Source of the DNA: an uncultured Paracoccaceae bacterium
Lineage (GTDB): Bacteria > Pseudomonadota > Alphaproteobacteria > Rhodobacterales > Rhodobacteraceae
Length of the DNA: 64,000 nucleotides
Direction: 5' to 3'
Assembly: GCA_947492585.1 (NCBI GenBank)
Contig: CANLND010000017.1
Location: 1 to 64,000, forward strand
Position numbers and translations under genes: made by a program. The notes under the pieces are model-generated. The model saw only the letters and a program-made list of their open reading frames with translations, did no database searches and was not told where the DNA came from. Below, piece by piece: positions 25,113 through 34,594 of this stretch. Positions within the stretch are counted from its first letter, which is position 1. Every line of letters begins with the position of its first letter.

Positions 25113-25193
25113 ATGGCATATCAATCATTCCTAGAAGTGGCACGCTTCCCTTGGGCGAATTGGGCACGACGCGCGAGCCTGACTGCCTCTTAA
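25113..25193 (+). CDS. Candidate 26-residue small protein
   Basis: An ATG at 25113 has a strong ribosome-binding site, GGGAGG, five to six bases upstream, and opens a 26-codon frame rich in Ala, Arg and Trp (MAYQSFLEVA, then RFPWANWARR). No family is recognised. It lies in an otherwise gene-poor stretch, 24950-25335. Its only support is the ribosome-binding site and position, so it may be a real small protein, a truncated remnant or chance. Confidence 0.35.
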   Translation: MAYQSFLEVARFPWANWARRASLTAS

Positions 25194-25335
25194 ACCTCCC
25201 TGACCTGGCACACGCTCGGTCGTTTTCTTCGTCTCCATGTCAAACGCCCCATGCCATTTCGTGGCTCGTTTTCCGTTTGCACTGAGACCATCCATATCCC
25301 CAATCAAAGGAACCGTTTCAGACGGTATAATACCT

Positions 25336-25578
25336 ATGCATATCAGACCAAACTCCACAGTTCACATTCCTGCCCTCCCCGAATTGCAGCAAGATCTGAC
25401 GGCACTTTGCATAAAATTCGGCACTCTAAGAGTGGCGCTCGCCTTGCTGGCAAAACTGGCCAAACCCCGGCGTATCCCGCCAAGTATCCGCGCGCCGCTG
25501 AATGACCACCTGCGGCGCGACATTGGCTTGCCACCCACGTCTGATTTGCGGAGAGATCGCTATCCCCCGTATTATTAA
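25336..25578 (+). CDS. Small DUF1127-like protein
   Basis: This 80-residue basic protein ends with [13 protein letters not shown], which resembles the LxDxLLxDIGL motif of the DUF1127 (YjiS-like) family common in Rhodobacterales. DUF1127 proteins are usually 45-70 residues; some bind RNA or influence phosphate and sRNA metabolism. The start is uncertain: ATG at 25336 has no clear ribosome-binding site and TATAAT lies only four bases before it, while a longer reading from 25237 is possible. Confidence 0.55.
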   Translation: MHIRPNSTVHIPALPELQQDLTALCIKFGTLRVALALLAKLAKPRRIPPSIRAPLNDHLRRDIGLPPTSDLRRDRYPPYY

Positions 25579-25661
25579 ACCAAACGGAACCAACGCAGGG
25601 GTCGTCCACAGGCGGCCCCTGTTCGGGTTTAGGGCTTTCCCAAACCCGCGACAGATGGCAT

Positions 25662-26558
25662 ATGCGGCGCATGCTTGATGATGACCTGAAAGAAATCCAC
25701 GCCCTGTTTGAAGGCGCGCCACAAACCACCGAGTTCAAGAAACTGCGCAAGCGCATTGTACGCTACACGCGCGAGGCCATTGAACAATACGGCATGCTTG
25801 ACAGGCGCGAAGACGGTTCTCTGCCCAAATGGCTGGTCTGCCTGTCGGGCGGCAAAGACAGCTATACGCTGCTTGCTGTTCTGTACGAACTAAAATGGCG
25901 CGGTCTATTGCCTGTGGAGCTGCTGGCCTGCAACCTCGATCAAGGCCAACCTGGGTTTCCGGCAACCGTATTGCCGGAATTCCTTGAAAAAATGGGCGTA
26001 CCGCACCGGATTGAATATCAAGACACCTATTCGATTGTGATGGACAAGGTGCCCGCAGGCCGCACATTTTGTGCATTGTGTTCGCGTTTGCGTCGCGGCA
26101 ACCTGTACCGCATTGCGCGCGAAGAGGGTTGCTCGGCCGTGGTGCTGGGCCATCACCGCGATGACATTTTGGAAACCTTCTTTATGAACCTGTTCCACGG
26201 TGGCCGTCTTGCGACCATGCCGCCCAAACTGGTGAACGAAGAGGGAGATCTGTTTGTATTTCGCCCGCTCGCACATGTGGCAGAAGCGGATTGCGCGAAA
26301 TTTGCCACGGCGATGAACTATCCCATTATCCCGTGTGATTTGTGTGGCAGCCAGGACGGTTTGCAACGCCAGCAGGTGAAACAGATTCTAGATCAGTGGG
26401 AATCAAACAGCCCCGGACGCCGTCAGGTGATGTTCCGTGCGCTGATGAATGCACGCCCATCACACCTTCTGGACCCGAAACTGTTCGATTTCTTGGGACT
26501 TTCCATCGATCAGAGCAAAGAATCTGATGAAAATGACGAGATTCCGCGTTTACGTTAA
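25662..26558 (+). CDS. ttcA: tRNA 2-thiocytidine biosynthesis protein TtcA
   Basis: This 298-residue enzyme has the PP-loop ATP motif SGGKDS (62-67), the cysteine pair C137/C140 in [11 protein letters not shown] and C225/C228 in PCDLCG, which ligate the Fe-S cluster of TtcA. It thiolates C32 of certain tRNAs, including tRNA-Arg species, at the expense of ATP. The start could be 25662 or the ATG at 25671 ([10 protein letters not shown]), which matches the family N-terminus better. It is a single gene between the DUF1127-like gene and the EAL gene. Confidence 0.93.
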   Translation: MRRMLDDDLKEIHALFEGAPQTTEFKKLRKRIVRYTREAIEQYGMLDRREDGSLPKWLVCLSGGKDSYTLLAVLYELKWRGLLPVELLACNLDQGQPGFPATVLPEFLEKMGVPHRIEYQDTYSIVMDKVPAGRTFCALCSRLRRGNLYRIAREEGCSAVVLGHHRDDILETFFMNLFHGGRLATMPPKLVNEEGDLFVFRPLAHVAEADCAKFATAMNYPIIPCDLCGSQDGLQRQQVKQILDQWESNSPGRRQVMFRALMNARPSHLLDPKLFDFLGLSIDQSKESDENDEIPRLR

Positions 26559-26624
26559 CCGCTGAGTCAGACCCACGACCGTAGCCTAGGTCAGCACCAA
26601 ATGACGTAGGTGAAAGGTCTGCAA

Positions 26625-28160
26625 ATGAAAAATGCGAATTCAGGTCTGGTGGCGCGAATTCGAAAGGCGCTGACGCCGATCCTTTTGGGTCCGCCAATGT
26701 TGGCCTTTCTACCAGCTCTGACTCTTGCGACCTATTGGATGGGCGGCGAAGTCGCCCTGCTGATTGCTGCGCTGGGTCTCCCCCTTCTTTTTGCGGCCAG
26801 CGGTGTCTTCAATGGCACTGCGGGCGCACCACAGGACCGCATCACCGGCCTGCTGCTGCGTGATGGCTTTGAAATGGCCGTACAGGACGTTTTTGCCGCG
26901 GCGCGCAAAAAAGTCATGAACTCGGCTGTCTTCATTATCGAAATTGACCAATTCAGAGAATTGGAAACCGAACACGGACAACAAACCAGCGAAGACATCC
27001 TGCGCAAGCTGGGCGATAAGCTGCGCGTCGCCACGCGACATCAAGATCACATCGCCCGCATCGCGGACAACAAGATTGGCGTCTGCCTCGCACCAATGCC
27101 GCATCTGGATCTGGAACTGTGTATTCAGATCGCAGGTCGCTATCAGTCCACCATTGAAGAAGCGCTGACGGTAGACGGAACAACCGTTTACCTGTCCTGC
27201 TCCGTCGGGTTTTGCACCTTCCGCCAAACCCCGGACGACAGTCCTGAAGATTGGATTTCTGGCGCCTTCGCAGCATTGGAGGAAGCCAAACACAACGGTC
27301 CTTCGGGAATGCGCGCCTATTCCAGTGAGCTGCTGCACCGCACCAAACGCCGTCGCAACTTGCACGGCGAGGTGGTGCAAGCTCTGGAAACCGGGCAGTT
27401 TCAGGCGTGGTTCCAACCCCAAATCAACACCGACACAGGTATGGTTTCAGGTTTTGAAGCATTGGTTCGCTGGGCACACCCCGTACATGGGCTCATCCCT
27501 CCGTCAACCTTTCTGCCCGCGCTGGAAGATGCCGGCCTGATGGAACGGTTGAGTGAAGTGATGATGTATCAGGCTCTCTCTGCGATCAAAGCATGGGATG
27601 CGGCGGGCGTACAAGTGCCCCAGGTTGGCGTGAACTTTGCCGCCGAAGAACTGCGCAACCCCGGACTGGTAGAGCGCATTAAATGGGATCTTGAACGCTT
27701 TGGCCTAACTCCTGATCGTCTGGCGGTCGAAGTGCTGGAAACCGTTGTCTGCGACAACCCGGATGACGTCATCGTACGCAATATCATCGCGTTGGGTCAG
27801 ATGGGGTGCCAGATTGATCTGGACGATTTCGGCACCGGTCACGCATCAATCGGCGCGGTGCGGCGGTTCAACGTGGGCCGCATTAAAATTGACCGCTCGT
27901 TTGTGACCAAAGCAGACCGCGATCCCGAGCAGCAAAAGATGGTTGCGGCGATCCTAACCATGGCCGAACGGCTTGATCTGGAAACGCTGGGCGAAGGAGT
28001 CGAAACCGTCGGCGAGCACGCATTGTTGGCGCAGCTGGGCTGCGGCCACGTACAGGGGTATGGCATCGGGCGCCCCATGCCTTTTGACCAGACACTGGAC
28101 TGGATTGTCTCGCATCAGGCGAAATTAAAAGAACCACCTGCAATCGGTGGTGGAAACTAA
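26625..28160 (+). CDS. Cyclic-di-GMP phosphodiesterase with degenerate GGDEF domain and EAL domain
   Basis: This 511-residue protein has two hydrophobic helices at about 18-58, a GGDEF-like domain at about 85-240 and an EAL domain at about 255-505. The GGDEF signature is replaced by IADNKIG, so cyclase activity is not expected. The EAL domain keeps its catalytic set: EALVRW, VNFAAEEL, VEVLET, DDFGTG, KIDRSF and EGVET. It should therefore hydrolyse c-di-GMP at the membrane, with the degenerate domain possibly regulatory. The ATG at 26625 with GAAAGG upstream is preferred to GTG at 26610. A hairpin follows 70 bp downstream. Confidence 0.9.
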   Translation: MKNANSGLVARIRKALTPILLGPPMLAFLPALTLATYWMGGEVALLIAALGLPLLFAASGVFNGTAGAPQDRITGLLLRDGFEMAVQDVFAAARKKVMNSAVFIIEIDQFRELETEHGQQTSEDILRKLGDKLRVATRHQDHIARIADNKIGVCLAPMPHLDLELCIQIAGRYQSTIEEALTVDGTTVYLSCSVGFCTFRQTPDDSPEDWISGAFAALEEAKHNGPSGMRAYSSELLHRTKRRRNLHGEVVQALETGQFQAWFQPQINTDTGMVSGFEALVRWAHPVHGLIPPSTFLPALEDAGLMERLSEVMMYQALSAIKAWDAAGVQVPQVGVNFAAEELRNPGLVERIKWDLERFGLTPDRLAVEVLETVVCDNPDDVIVRNIIALGQMGCQIDLDDFGTGHASIGAVRRFNVGRIKIDRSFVTKADRDPEQQKMVAAILTMAERLDLETLGEGVETVGEHALLAQLGCGHVQGYGIGRPMPFDQTLDWIVSHQAKLKEPPAIGGGN

Positions 28161-28232
28161 CCTCACCCACCATTGACCCGTCGCCAAATATATGTTTGAC
28201 CGACAAAATCGATGAAAACAGTGTTTTTCTCC

Positions 28233-28261
28233 CGCCAAAGCGCCCTGTCGCTTTGGCGTTT
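28233..28261 (+). terminator. Terminator-like hairpin after the EAL gene
   Basis: CGCCAAAGCG (28233-28242) and CGCTTTGGCG (28249-28258) form a perfect 10-bp stem with a 6-nt loop, followed by TTT. It separates the EAL gene from yidC. Confidence 0.6.
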
Positions 28262-28338
28262 CCCGATTCTGCTTGACCTTTGCGGTGCACCCCTGTTGAA
28301 CCACATCCGTCATTGCATGCACGAGGTGGCTGTCCCAG

Positions 28339-30213
28339 ATGGACGATCAGAACAAGAATCTACTACTCGCAACTGTGCTCAGCGCCTTGGTGCTGTTGGG
28401 CTGGTATACTTTTGTCCCGCAGCCCGAACTTCCGGCTGACCCTGTACTCGCAGAGGGCAACTTGTTGCCGCCGGCGGATGGAACACAGGACAACACAGCG
28501 GTTACCCCAACCGCTGTCACATCCGAAACCGGCGCGACCACGGCAGTGGCCAGCACGGACACTGCGTCTACGGCGCCTCGTCTGGCGATCGAAACGCCGC
28601 GCGTATCAGGCAGTATCTCCCTGCAAGGCGGTCGGATCGACGATCTGTCACTCAAAGATTACCGGGTCAGCAACGCCCCCGAATCTGACATCGTAAAACT
28701 GCTATCACCTGTTGGTGAGCCGCAGGCCTATTACGCGCTTTATGGTTGGGCCCCTGGGGCGGGTCTGGACATCACTGATGTGCCAGGCGCAAACACCCTG
28801 TGGAGCGCGCCCGAGGGGGCCAGCCTGTCTCCCGACAGTCCGGTCACGCTGAGCTGGGACAATGGCAAAGGGTTGTTCTTTGAACGCACCCTTTCGATAG
28901 ATGAAGACTTCATGTTCTCTGTCACCCAGTCCGTTTCCAACAGGGGCACCGATGCCGTTACGCTGGCGCCCTACGGCACGCTGGCACGTCATGGTGAGCC
29001 ACTGGATCTGAAAAACTTTTTCATCCTGCACGAAGGTCTGATCCGCGAAAGCGATGGGGAACTGGCCGAAGTTGACTACGACGACATGCAGGACTTCGAT
29101 GTAAATCCGCGGGACGGCTCCAATTCGGAGACCATAGAAGTTAATTCCGCTGGTTGGATCGGCTTCACGGATCACTACTGGATGACCACTCTGATCCCAA
29201 ATCCGGGTCAGGCCTTCCGTTCGATCGCAAAATATGACGCCCGCCGCGAGATCTATCAAAGCGACGTTGTGATGCCCACCGTGACCCTCGCCGCCGGTGC
29301 CAGCAGCAGCGCACAATCGCAGCTGTTTGCCGGGGCCAAAGAGTGGGCCGCAATCAAACGCTATGAAAACGATCCAGCACCGCTGGACCGCTTATTTGGC
29401 TCCTCGGTTGATCCCGATCGCCCTCAAATTGATGGTTTCCTCGACAGCATCGACTGGGGATGGTTTGCCTTCCTGACCAAACCAATCTTTGCCGTGTTGC
29501 ATTGGCTGAACCTGTTGATTGGCAACATGGGCTGGGCGATCATTGGCCTGACCGTCCTGATCAAAATCATCGTTTTCCCGCTGGCCTACAAATCTTACGC
29601 CTCTATGGCCAAGATGAAGGAAATCCAGCCGCAGATGGAAGCGTTGAAAGAGCGCGTTGGCGACGACCGCCAGAAGATGCAGCAAGAGATGATGGCGCTC
29701 TACAAAAAGGAAAAGGTAAACCCCGCCGCGGGCTGTCTGCCGATCCTGATTCAGATCCCGATCTTCTTCTCGCTCTACAAGGTGATTTTTGTCACGCTTG
29801 AGCTGCGCCACGCGCCGTTCTTTGGTCCTTTCCAGGATCTCAGCGCACCGGATCCGACCTCAATCATGAACCTCTTTGGCTGGTTGCCCTGGGCGAGCCC
29901 TGAGCCCGAGAGCATTCTGGCGCTGATCTTCATCGGTGTTCTGCCGCTCTTGCTGGGTGTGTCCATGTGGGTGCAGCAAAAACTGAACCCGGCGCCAACC
30001 GATCCGACACAGCAAATGATCTTTGCTTGGATGCCATGGGTGTTCATGTTCATGCTGGGTGGATTTGCCTCGGGTCTGGTCGTGTATTGGATCGCGAACA
30101 ACACCATCACCTTCACGCAGCAATATTTGATTATGCGCAGTCACGGCTACAAACCGGACGTGTTTGGCAACATCAAATCCAGCCTAAAGAAAAAGCCAAA
30201 GGCTGACAGCTGA
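28339..30213 (+). CDS. yidC: Membrane protein insertase YidC
   Basis: This 624-residue protein has the Gram-negative YidC layout: an N-terminal membrane anchor (about 8-25), a Thr/Ala-rich linker, a large periplasmic beta domain (about 75-355) and the conserved Oxa1 core with five C-terminal helices, including NPAAGCLPILIQIPIFFSLY and the last helix ending in TFTQQYLIM. It inserts membrane proteins alone or with SecYEG. Its stop overlaps the ATG of the MOSC gene by one base, which overlaps engB in turn, indicating a translationally coupled operon. Confidence 0.97.
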   Translation: MDDQNKNLLLATVLSALVLLGWYTFVPQPELPADPVLAEGNLLPPADGTQDNTAVTPTAVTSETGATTAVASTDTASTAPRLAIETPRVSGSISLQGGRIDDLSLKDYRVSNAPESDIVKLLSPVGEPQAYYALYGWAPGAGLDITDVPGANTLWSAPEGASLSPDSPVTLSWDNGKGLFFERTLSIDEDFMFSVTQSVSNRGTDAVTLAPYGTLARHGEPLDLKNFFILHEGLIRESDGELAEVDYDDMQDFDVNPRDGSNSETIEVNSAGWIGFTDHYWMTTLIPNPGQAFRSIAKYDARREIYQSDVVMPTVTLAAGASSSAQSQLFAGAKEWAAIKRYENDPAPLDRLFGSSVDPDRPQIDGFLDSIDWGWFAFLTKPIFAVLHWLNLLIGNMGWAIIGLTVLIKIIVFPLAYKSYASMAKMKEIQPQMEALKERVGDDRQKMQQEMMALYKKEKVNPAAGCLPILIQIPIFFSLYKVIFVTLELRHAPFFGPFQDLSAPDPTSIMNLFGWLPWASPEPESILALIFIGVLPLLLGVSMWVQQKLNPAPTDPTQQMIFAWMPWVFMFMLGGFASGLVVYWIANNTITFTQQYLIMRSHGYKPDVFGNIKSSLKKKPKADS

Positions 30214-30950
30214 TGACCCTTCGTATCACCTCAATCTGGAGACACCCAATCAAGGCCCATGGCCGTGAAGAGGTGAGCGAAACACATCTAATCCCCGGGC
30301 AGTGTTTGCCCGGGGATCGCGTTTGGGCTGTGGCCCATGAAAACGCCAAGACCACCGGCGGGGAATGGGCCCGCTGCGTGAATTTCACCCGCGCGGCCAG
30401 CCATCCACAGTTGATGGCGATCACCGCCACGACCACAGATGACACGCTGACCCTGTCGCACCCAAATCGTCCAGACTTGACGTTCCGCCCGGAACGAGAT
30501 CAGTCCGCATTTTTAGATTGGGTCGCTCCGCTGATGGAGCCGGGACGCGCAAAACCGGTGCAAATCCTGCACGCCAACGGCCTCGGACTGACAGACAGCA
30601 GCTGGCCCTCCATCACCCTGTGCAATCTCGCCTCGCACCGCGCAGTAGAAGCGCAATTGGATCAGTCCCTGTCCATCCACCGCTGGCGCGGCAACATCTG
30701 GTTTGAGGGTGCTGACGCTTGGGACGAGTTTAACTGGATCGACCGTGAGATCCGCATTGGCGAAGCCCACCTGCGCGTGCGCAAACGCACCGAACGGTGC
30801 AGGGCCACGACTGCCAACCCCGCAACAGGTCTGCGCGATGCAGACACGCTTCAAGCGCTTGATCATTGGGGTCACCGTGACTTCAGCGTCATGGCTGAGG
30901 TGATCCAGGGCGGCGTGATCCGTTCGGACGACAAAATGGAATTGATATGA
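30213..30950 (+). CDS. MOSC-domain protein
   Basis: This 245-residue protein has an N-terminal beta-barrel-type region (IWRHPIKAHGREEV and LPGDRVWAVAHE) followed by a MOSC domain with the conserved cysteine in RKRTERCRATTANP. MOSC proteins bind sulfur or a molybdenum cofactor through that cysteine and may reduce N-hydroxylated compounds (YiiM/YcbX branch). Its position between yidC and engB is usual in Rhodobacterales; no functional link to them is known. Confidence 0.9.
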   Translation: MTLRITSIWRHPIKAHGREEVSETHLIPGQCLPGDRVWAVAHENAKTTGGEWARCVNFTRAASHPQLMAITATTTDDTLTLSHPNRPDLTFRPERDQSAFLDWVAPLMEPGRAKPVQILHANGLGLTDSSWPSITLCNLASHRAVEAQLDQSLSIHRWRGNIWFEGADAWDEFNWIDREIRIGEAHLRVRKRTERCRATTANPATGLRDADTLQALDHWGHRDFSVMAEVIQGGVIRSDDKMELI

Positions 30951-31600
30951 GCTCCCTGCCCTTCCCCCTCGCTGAACTGCCTGATGACATCAGCGCCGAA
31001 AAAGGCCGCAAATTATTTGCCGGAGAATCGGAATTTGTCAAAGGCGTGGTCGCCATGTCTGGCCTGCCCCCGGCAGATCGACTGGAGGTTTGCTTTGCCG
31101 GCCGGTCCAATGTAGGCAAATCCAGCCTGATCAACGCGCTGACCGGCACCAAAGGTCTGGCGCGGGCATCCAACACACCCGGCCGCACGCAAGAAATCAA
31201 CTTTTTCACCCAAGGCCCAGAACGCTATCTGGTGGATCTTCCCGGCTATGGATACGCCAACGCCCCCTTGGCGGTCGTAGCAAAGTGGCAAAAGCTGCTG
31301 AAGCAATACCTGTCTGGCCGCCAGAATCTGCGCCGTGCCTTTGTGTTGGTGGACAGCCGTCATGGCGTGAAACCCGTCGACGAAGAGATTATGTCGCTAC
31401 TGGACAGCTCTGCCGTGACCTTCCAATGCGTGATGACCAAAGCTGACAAGGTCAAAGCGAACGATCGTGAGCGGATTATGGAACAGGTGCGCACCGCGCT
31501 TGGGCGCCATCCCGCCGCTTATCCCGAAATCGTACTGACCTCATCTGAAAAAGGCGACGGCATCTCGACGCTGAGATCAATCATCGCTAATTTGACCTGA
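30947..31600 (+). CDS. engB: Ribosome biogenesis GTPase EngB/YsxC
   Basis: This 217-residue GTPase has G1 GRSNVGKSSLIN, G2 TPGRTQ, G3 DLPGYGYA and G4 TKAD in order, the pattern of EngB, which assists 50S subunit assembly. Its start overlaps the MOSC stop by four bases (ATGA), and its stop overlaps the next ATG by one base. Confidence 0.96.
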   Translation: MSSLPFPLAELPDDISAEKGRKLFAGESEFVKGVVAMSGLPPADRLEVCFAGRSNVGKSSLINALTGTKGLARASNTPGRTQEINFFTQGPERYLVDLPGYGYANAPLAVVAKWQKLLKQYLSGRQNLRRAFVLVDSRHGVKPVDEEIMSLLDSSAVTFQCVMTKADKVKANDRERIMEQVRTALGRHPAAYPEIVLTSSEKGDGISTLRSIIANLT

Positions 31601-31971
31601 TGTTACACCGGCTGTCCTCATTTCTTGTTGTGATCGCTCTGGCCGTTGCCGGAATGATCCCCGCTGGCTGGATGCCAACGGCAGGAGAGGACGGGCGCAT
31701 GCTTTTGGTCATCTGCACCTCAGACGGTACTGTCGAGCAATGGGTCGATCTGGATACGGACGACAACCACACCCCGGCAGACCCAATGGAAGACCGCAGC
31801 TGCCCCTTTGGGGCTCTGGGAACCCATATTGTGTTGAACGATACGCCATTGGATATCATCGACCAATCCGCACCGTTGATGGCCCGTTGGGCTGATCAGC
31901 CTTTCACCCACGCCAGCGCTGGGTTTTATACGCGTTATGATGCGCGCGGCCCACCAGCCACTCTCTCCTAA
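31600..31971 (+). CDS. DUF2946-like small exported protein
   Basis: This 123-residue protein has a signal peptide or anchor at about 5-25 (SFLVVIALAVAGMIPAGW) and two cysteine motifs, VICTSDG and RSCPFGA, similar to the DUF2946 pattern of small periplasmic proteins often linked to metal uptake. The family normally has a CPFC pair, here only CPFG. It is coupled to engB by a one-base overlap but lies just upstream of a PepSY membrane protein gene, which gives a metal-related context. Function is unknown. Confidence 0.65.
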   Translation: MLHRLSSFLVVIALAVAGMIPAGWMPTAGEDGRMLLVICTSDGTVEQWVDLDTDDNHTPADPMEDRSCPFGALGTHIVLNDTPLDIIDQSAPLMARWADQPFTHASAGFYTRYDARGPPATLS

Positions 31972-32163
31972 ACAGGCAGATCCCTTGCGACCGGCATTCC
32001 CCATGCACGGCGTCTAGCGACATACCCAGACTCAGAATCTGCGGGCATTGGAACAATGCCTTAAGCGGTTCAGATGCCGGGCCCATGGGCTCTGTCCTTT
32101 TAAAACATCTGCGTGATGCGTCGGCCTGAACAGAGCCGATCCTTCTTTGACATGGAGAGAGAC

Positions 32164-33565
32164 ATGGCGACCAGCCAAACACCCCCCCCCCCGGGCGAAT
32201 CCCGTACGTTTGCCCAAAATTTCTATTTCGCGGCATGGCGGTGGCACTTTTACGCCGGCCTATTTGTAGTTCCGTTTTTTATCGTCCTTGCCGTCACCGG
32301 CCTGATGATGATGTTCATCACCCAATATCAGGGTCGTGACGGCGAAAAGATCCTGATTGAACAGGGCGAGACTGTTCTGCGTATGGATGCGCAGACCGAG
32401 GCCGTTCTGGCCGTACAACCCGGCACAATCGTAGAATGGATCGCCCCCAAAGCTGACAATCTGGCCACCGTGTTCCGCGTCAAAACCGAAGGTGGAAACC
32501 GTCTGGTGGCGCTGAACCAATACACTGGTGACGTGGTCTCTACTTGGGATCGCCGTATTGGGTGGTATGACTGGGCCGACAATGTGCACGGCTCTTTGCT
32601 GATTGGCGACACAGGAGACCGGTTGATGGAAATCGCCGCCGGGCTTGGATTGGTTCTGGTCCTGACAGGTCTGTATATCTGGTGGCCGCGCGGCAACGTC
32701 ATGGCCGCACTGGTTCCAAACCTGCGGGCCCGTGGCCGCGCCTTATGGAAAAGTCTACATGCTGTAACTGGCTTTTGGATGTCTGCTCTACTGGTGATCT
32801 TCTTGGTGTCTGGCCTGTCGTGGACGGGCATTTGGGGCGGAAAATTCGTGCAAGCCTGGTCCAGCTTCCCGGCCGAAAAATGGGACAATGTCCCATTGTC
32901 CGATACCACTCACGAAACGCTGAACCACGGTCACACCAATGATGTGCCTTGGGCGCTGGAAAAAACCCCACTTCCTGAATCCGGCTCTTCCGAAGGGCTG
33001 ACCGGCATTCCGGGTGACACCGCCGTTAACCTGGAAAGCGTGGTCATTCTGGGCCGTGTCTTGGGCATGGAGGGGCGTTTCCGCGTTGCCTACCCCAGAG
33101 GAACGAGCGGTGTCTGGACCATCAACCGCGACAGTATGAGCCAGGACAGCGACGATCCCTTTGTTGATCGGACCATTCACATTGACCAGCACACGGGCAA
33201 GATTTTGGCCGACGTGAAATACGAAGACTACTCGATCATGGGTAAACTGATGGCTGTCGGCACCCCCTTTCACATGGGATTGATGGGCACCTGGAACTTT
33301 GTCCTGAACATCGTGTTTTGTCTGGCGGTGAATTTTGTGTCGGTCTCCGGCGTGGTGATGTGGCTGAAACGTCGACCTTTCCAAGGCAGGCCGTCTGTCC
33401 GCACCGCCGGTGCCTGCGGATCTGCCATTCTGGAAAGGCGCAGTGCTGATTGCGGTTTTCTGTTCCATGGCCTTCCCGCTGGTTGGTTTGACGCTGCTGG
33501 CGGTGCTGACCTTTGACGTGCTGATCCTCAGCAACATCCCTGCGATGAAACGCGTCCTAAGCTAA
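32164..33565 (+). pseudogene. PepSY-associated membrane protein gene with a late one-base frameshift
   Basis: The reading from 32164 (GGAGAG ribosome-binding site) gives a PepSY_TM protein: a helix at about 27-47 (FYAGLFVVPFFIVLAVTGLMM), a PepSY-type domain with LNQYTGDVVSTWD, further helices, and HIDQHTGKILAD. Such proteins are associated with siderophore or metal reduction systems. The original frame ends in an unlike tail at 33516. Removing one T from the run 33378-33380 restores a matching C-terminus with the helix FPLVGLTLLAVLTFDVLIL and a stop at 33563-33565. An unusual run of 11 C lies at 32182-32192 in the fifth to tenth codons. The break may be real or a sequence error. Confidence 0.8.
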
Positions 33566-33696
33566 TTCAGTTTGAGCACTCCTGATCCCTTACCCAGGCG
33601 TGCTCATTTCATACGACGTGACTGCATCCCCGGATTTTCGCCGCACTTTTCCTTCCAATGGGTGTGGCAAAAAAATGGGTCACGCCGAATCTGACT

Positions 33697-33730
33697 GGCC
33701 CGCTGCCTATTTGGGCATGCGGGCCTTTTT
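33697..33730 (+). terminator. Rho-independent terminator after the PepSY gene
   Basis: GGCCCGC (33697-33703) pairs with GCGGGCC (33719-33725), with an inner TGCC/GGCA stem, followed by TTTTT (33726-33730). It lies 131 bp after the restored stop and just before the end of the convergent SDR gene. Confidence 0.8.
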
Positions 33731-33736
33731 GGGAAT

Positions 33737-34459
33737 TCAAACGTGCTGTGCGCCATTTACTTCGATTTCGGCCCCAGAAATGTATGAGCTTGAATCTGAG
33801 CATAGGAAATAGATCGCATCGGCAACCTCGTTTGGCTGACCAAGGCGCTGCATGGGCAGTTTCTCTACAATCTTATCGGTTCCGGGGCTTAGAATAGATG
33901 TCTCGACCTCTCCCGGCGCAATGGCGTTGACCCGCACACCCAAGGGGCCAAAATCATGTGCCATTTCACGCGTCAATGCCGCCAAAGCCGCCTTGGATGT
34001 GGCATAAGCCGCGCCCGCAAACGGATGCACTCGACTGCCCGCAATGGACGTAACATTCACCACCGACCCCTTGGCCGCCGCCAGCTCTTCTTTCAATCCA
34101 CGTGCCAGAACAACCGACGCAAAGAAATTCACATGGAACACCCGCCCCCAATCCATCAGATCGGTGTTCAGCGTGCTCAACCGTTCGCCATTTGGCCCCT
34201 TGGGTGACACACCGGCATTATTGACCAGCGCGTCGAGCTTGCCATTCAGCCTCTCTTGGATTTGTCCCACGGCGTTAATGGTATCCGACGGATCCCCCAG
34301 ATCTACCTGCACGTGGTCTTCACCGCCCCACGGGCAGCCCTCGGGCAGCGGGTGGCGGGAACAGGTGATCACCCGCCAGCCCTCAGTGTGAAATTTTCGC
34401 ACAGTGGCATGACCAATTCCCCGGCTTGCACCAGTCAATAGAAGCGTTTTCTGGGCCAT
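33737..34459 (-). CDS. Short-chain dehydrogenase/reductase
   Basis: This 240-residue protein is a classical [11 protein letters not shown] cofactor loop (9-16), NNAG (80-83), catalytic Ser in NVTSIAG and YATSK (Y-x3-K), with [10 protein letters not shown] at the end. It resembles FabG but is alone and divergent from argB. Substrate is unknown. A terminator of the convergent PepSY gene abuts its 3' end. Confidence 0.9.
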   Translation of the reverse strand: MAQKTLLLTGASRGIGHATVRKFHTEGWRVITCSRHPLPEGCPWGGEDHVQVDLGDPSDTINAVGQIQERLNGKLDALVNNAGVSPKGPNGERLSTLNTDLMDWGRVFHVNFFASVVLARGLKEELAAAKGSVVNVTSIAGSRVHPFAGAAYATSKAALAALTREMAHDFGPLGVRVNAIAPGEVETSILSPGTDKIVEKLPMQRLGQPNEVADAIYFLCSDSSSYISGAEIEVNGAQHV

Positions 34460-34594
34460 GGTCCCTCCGATAGAGTCGCGATTTGCACAGACCCTAGCAG
34501 CGGCCTACGCCGCTGCAACGGGAATAAACCGTCACAACCCTTGGCACAGGGCGCAGAACCGCCTAAACCCAACCGCCAAAGGGATGATGCAGCG

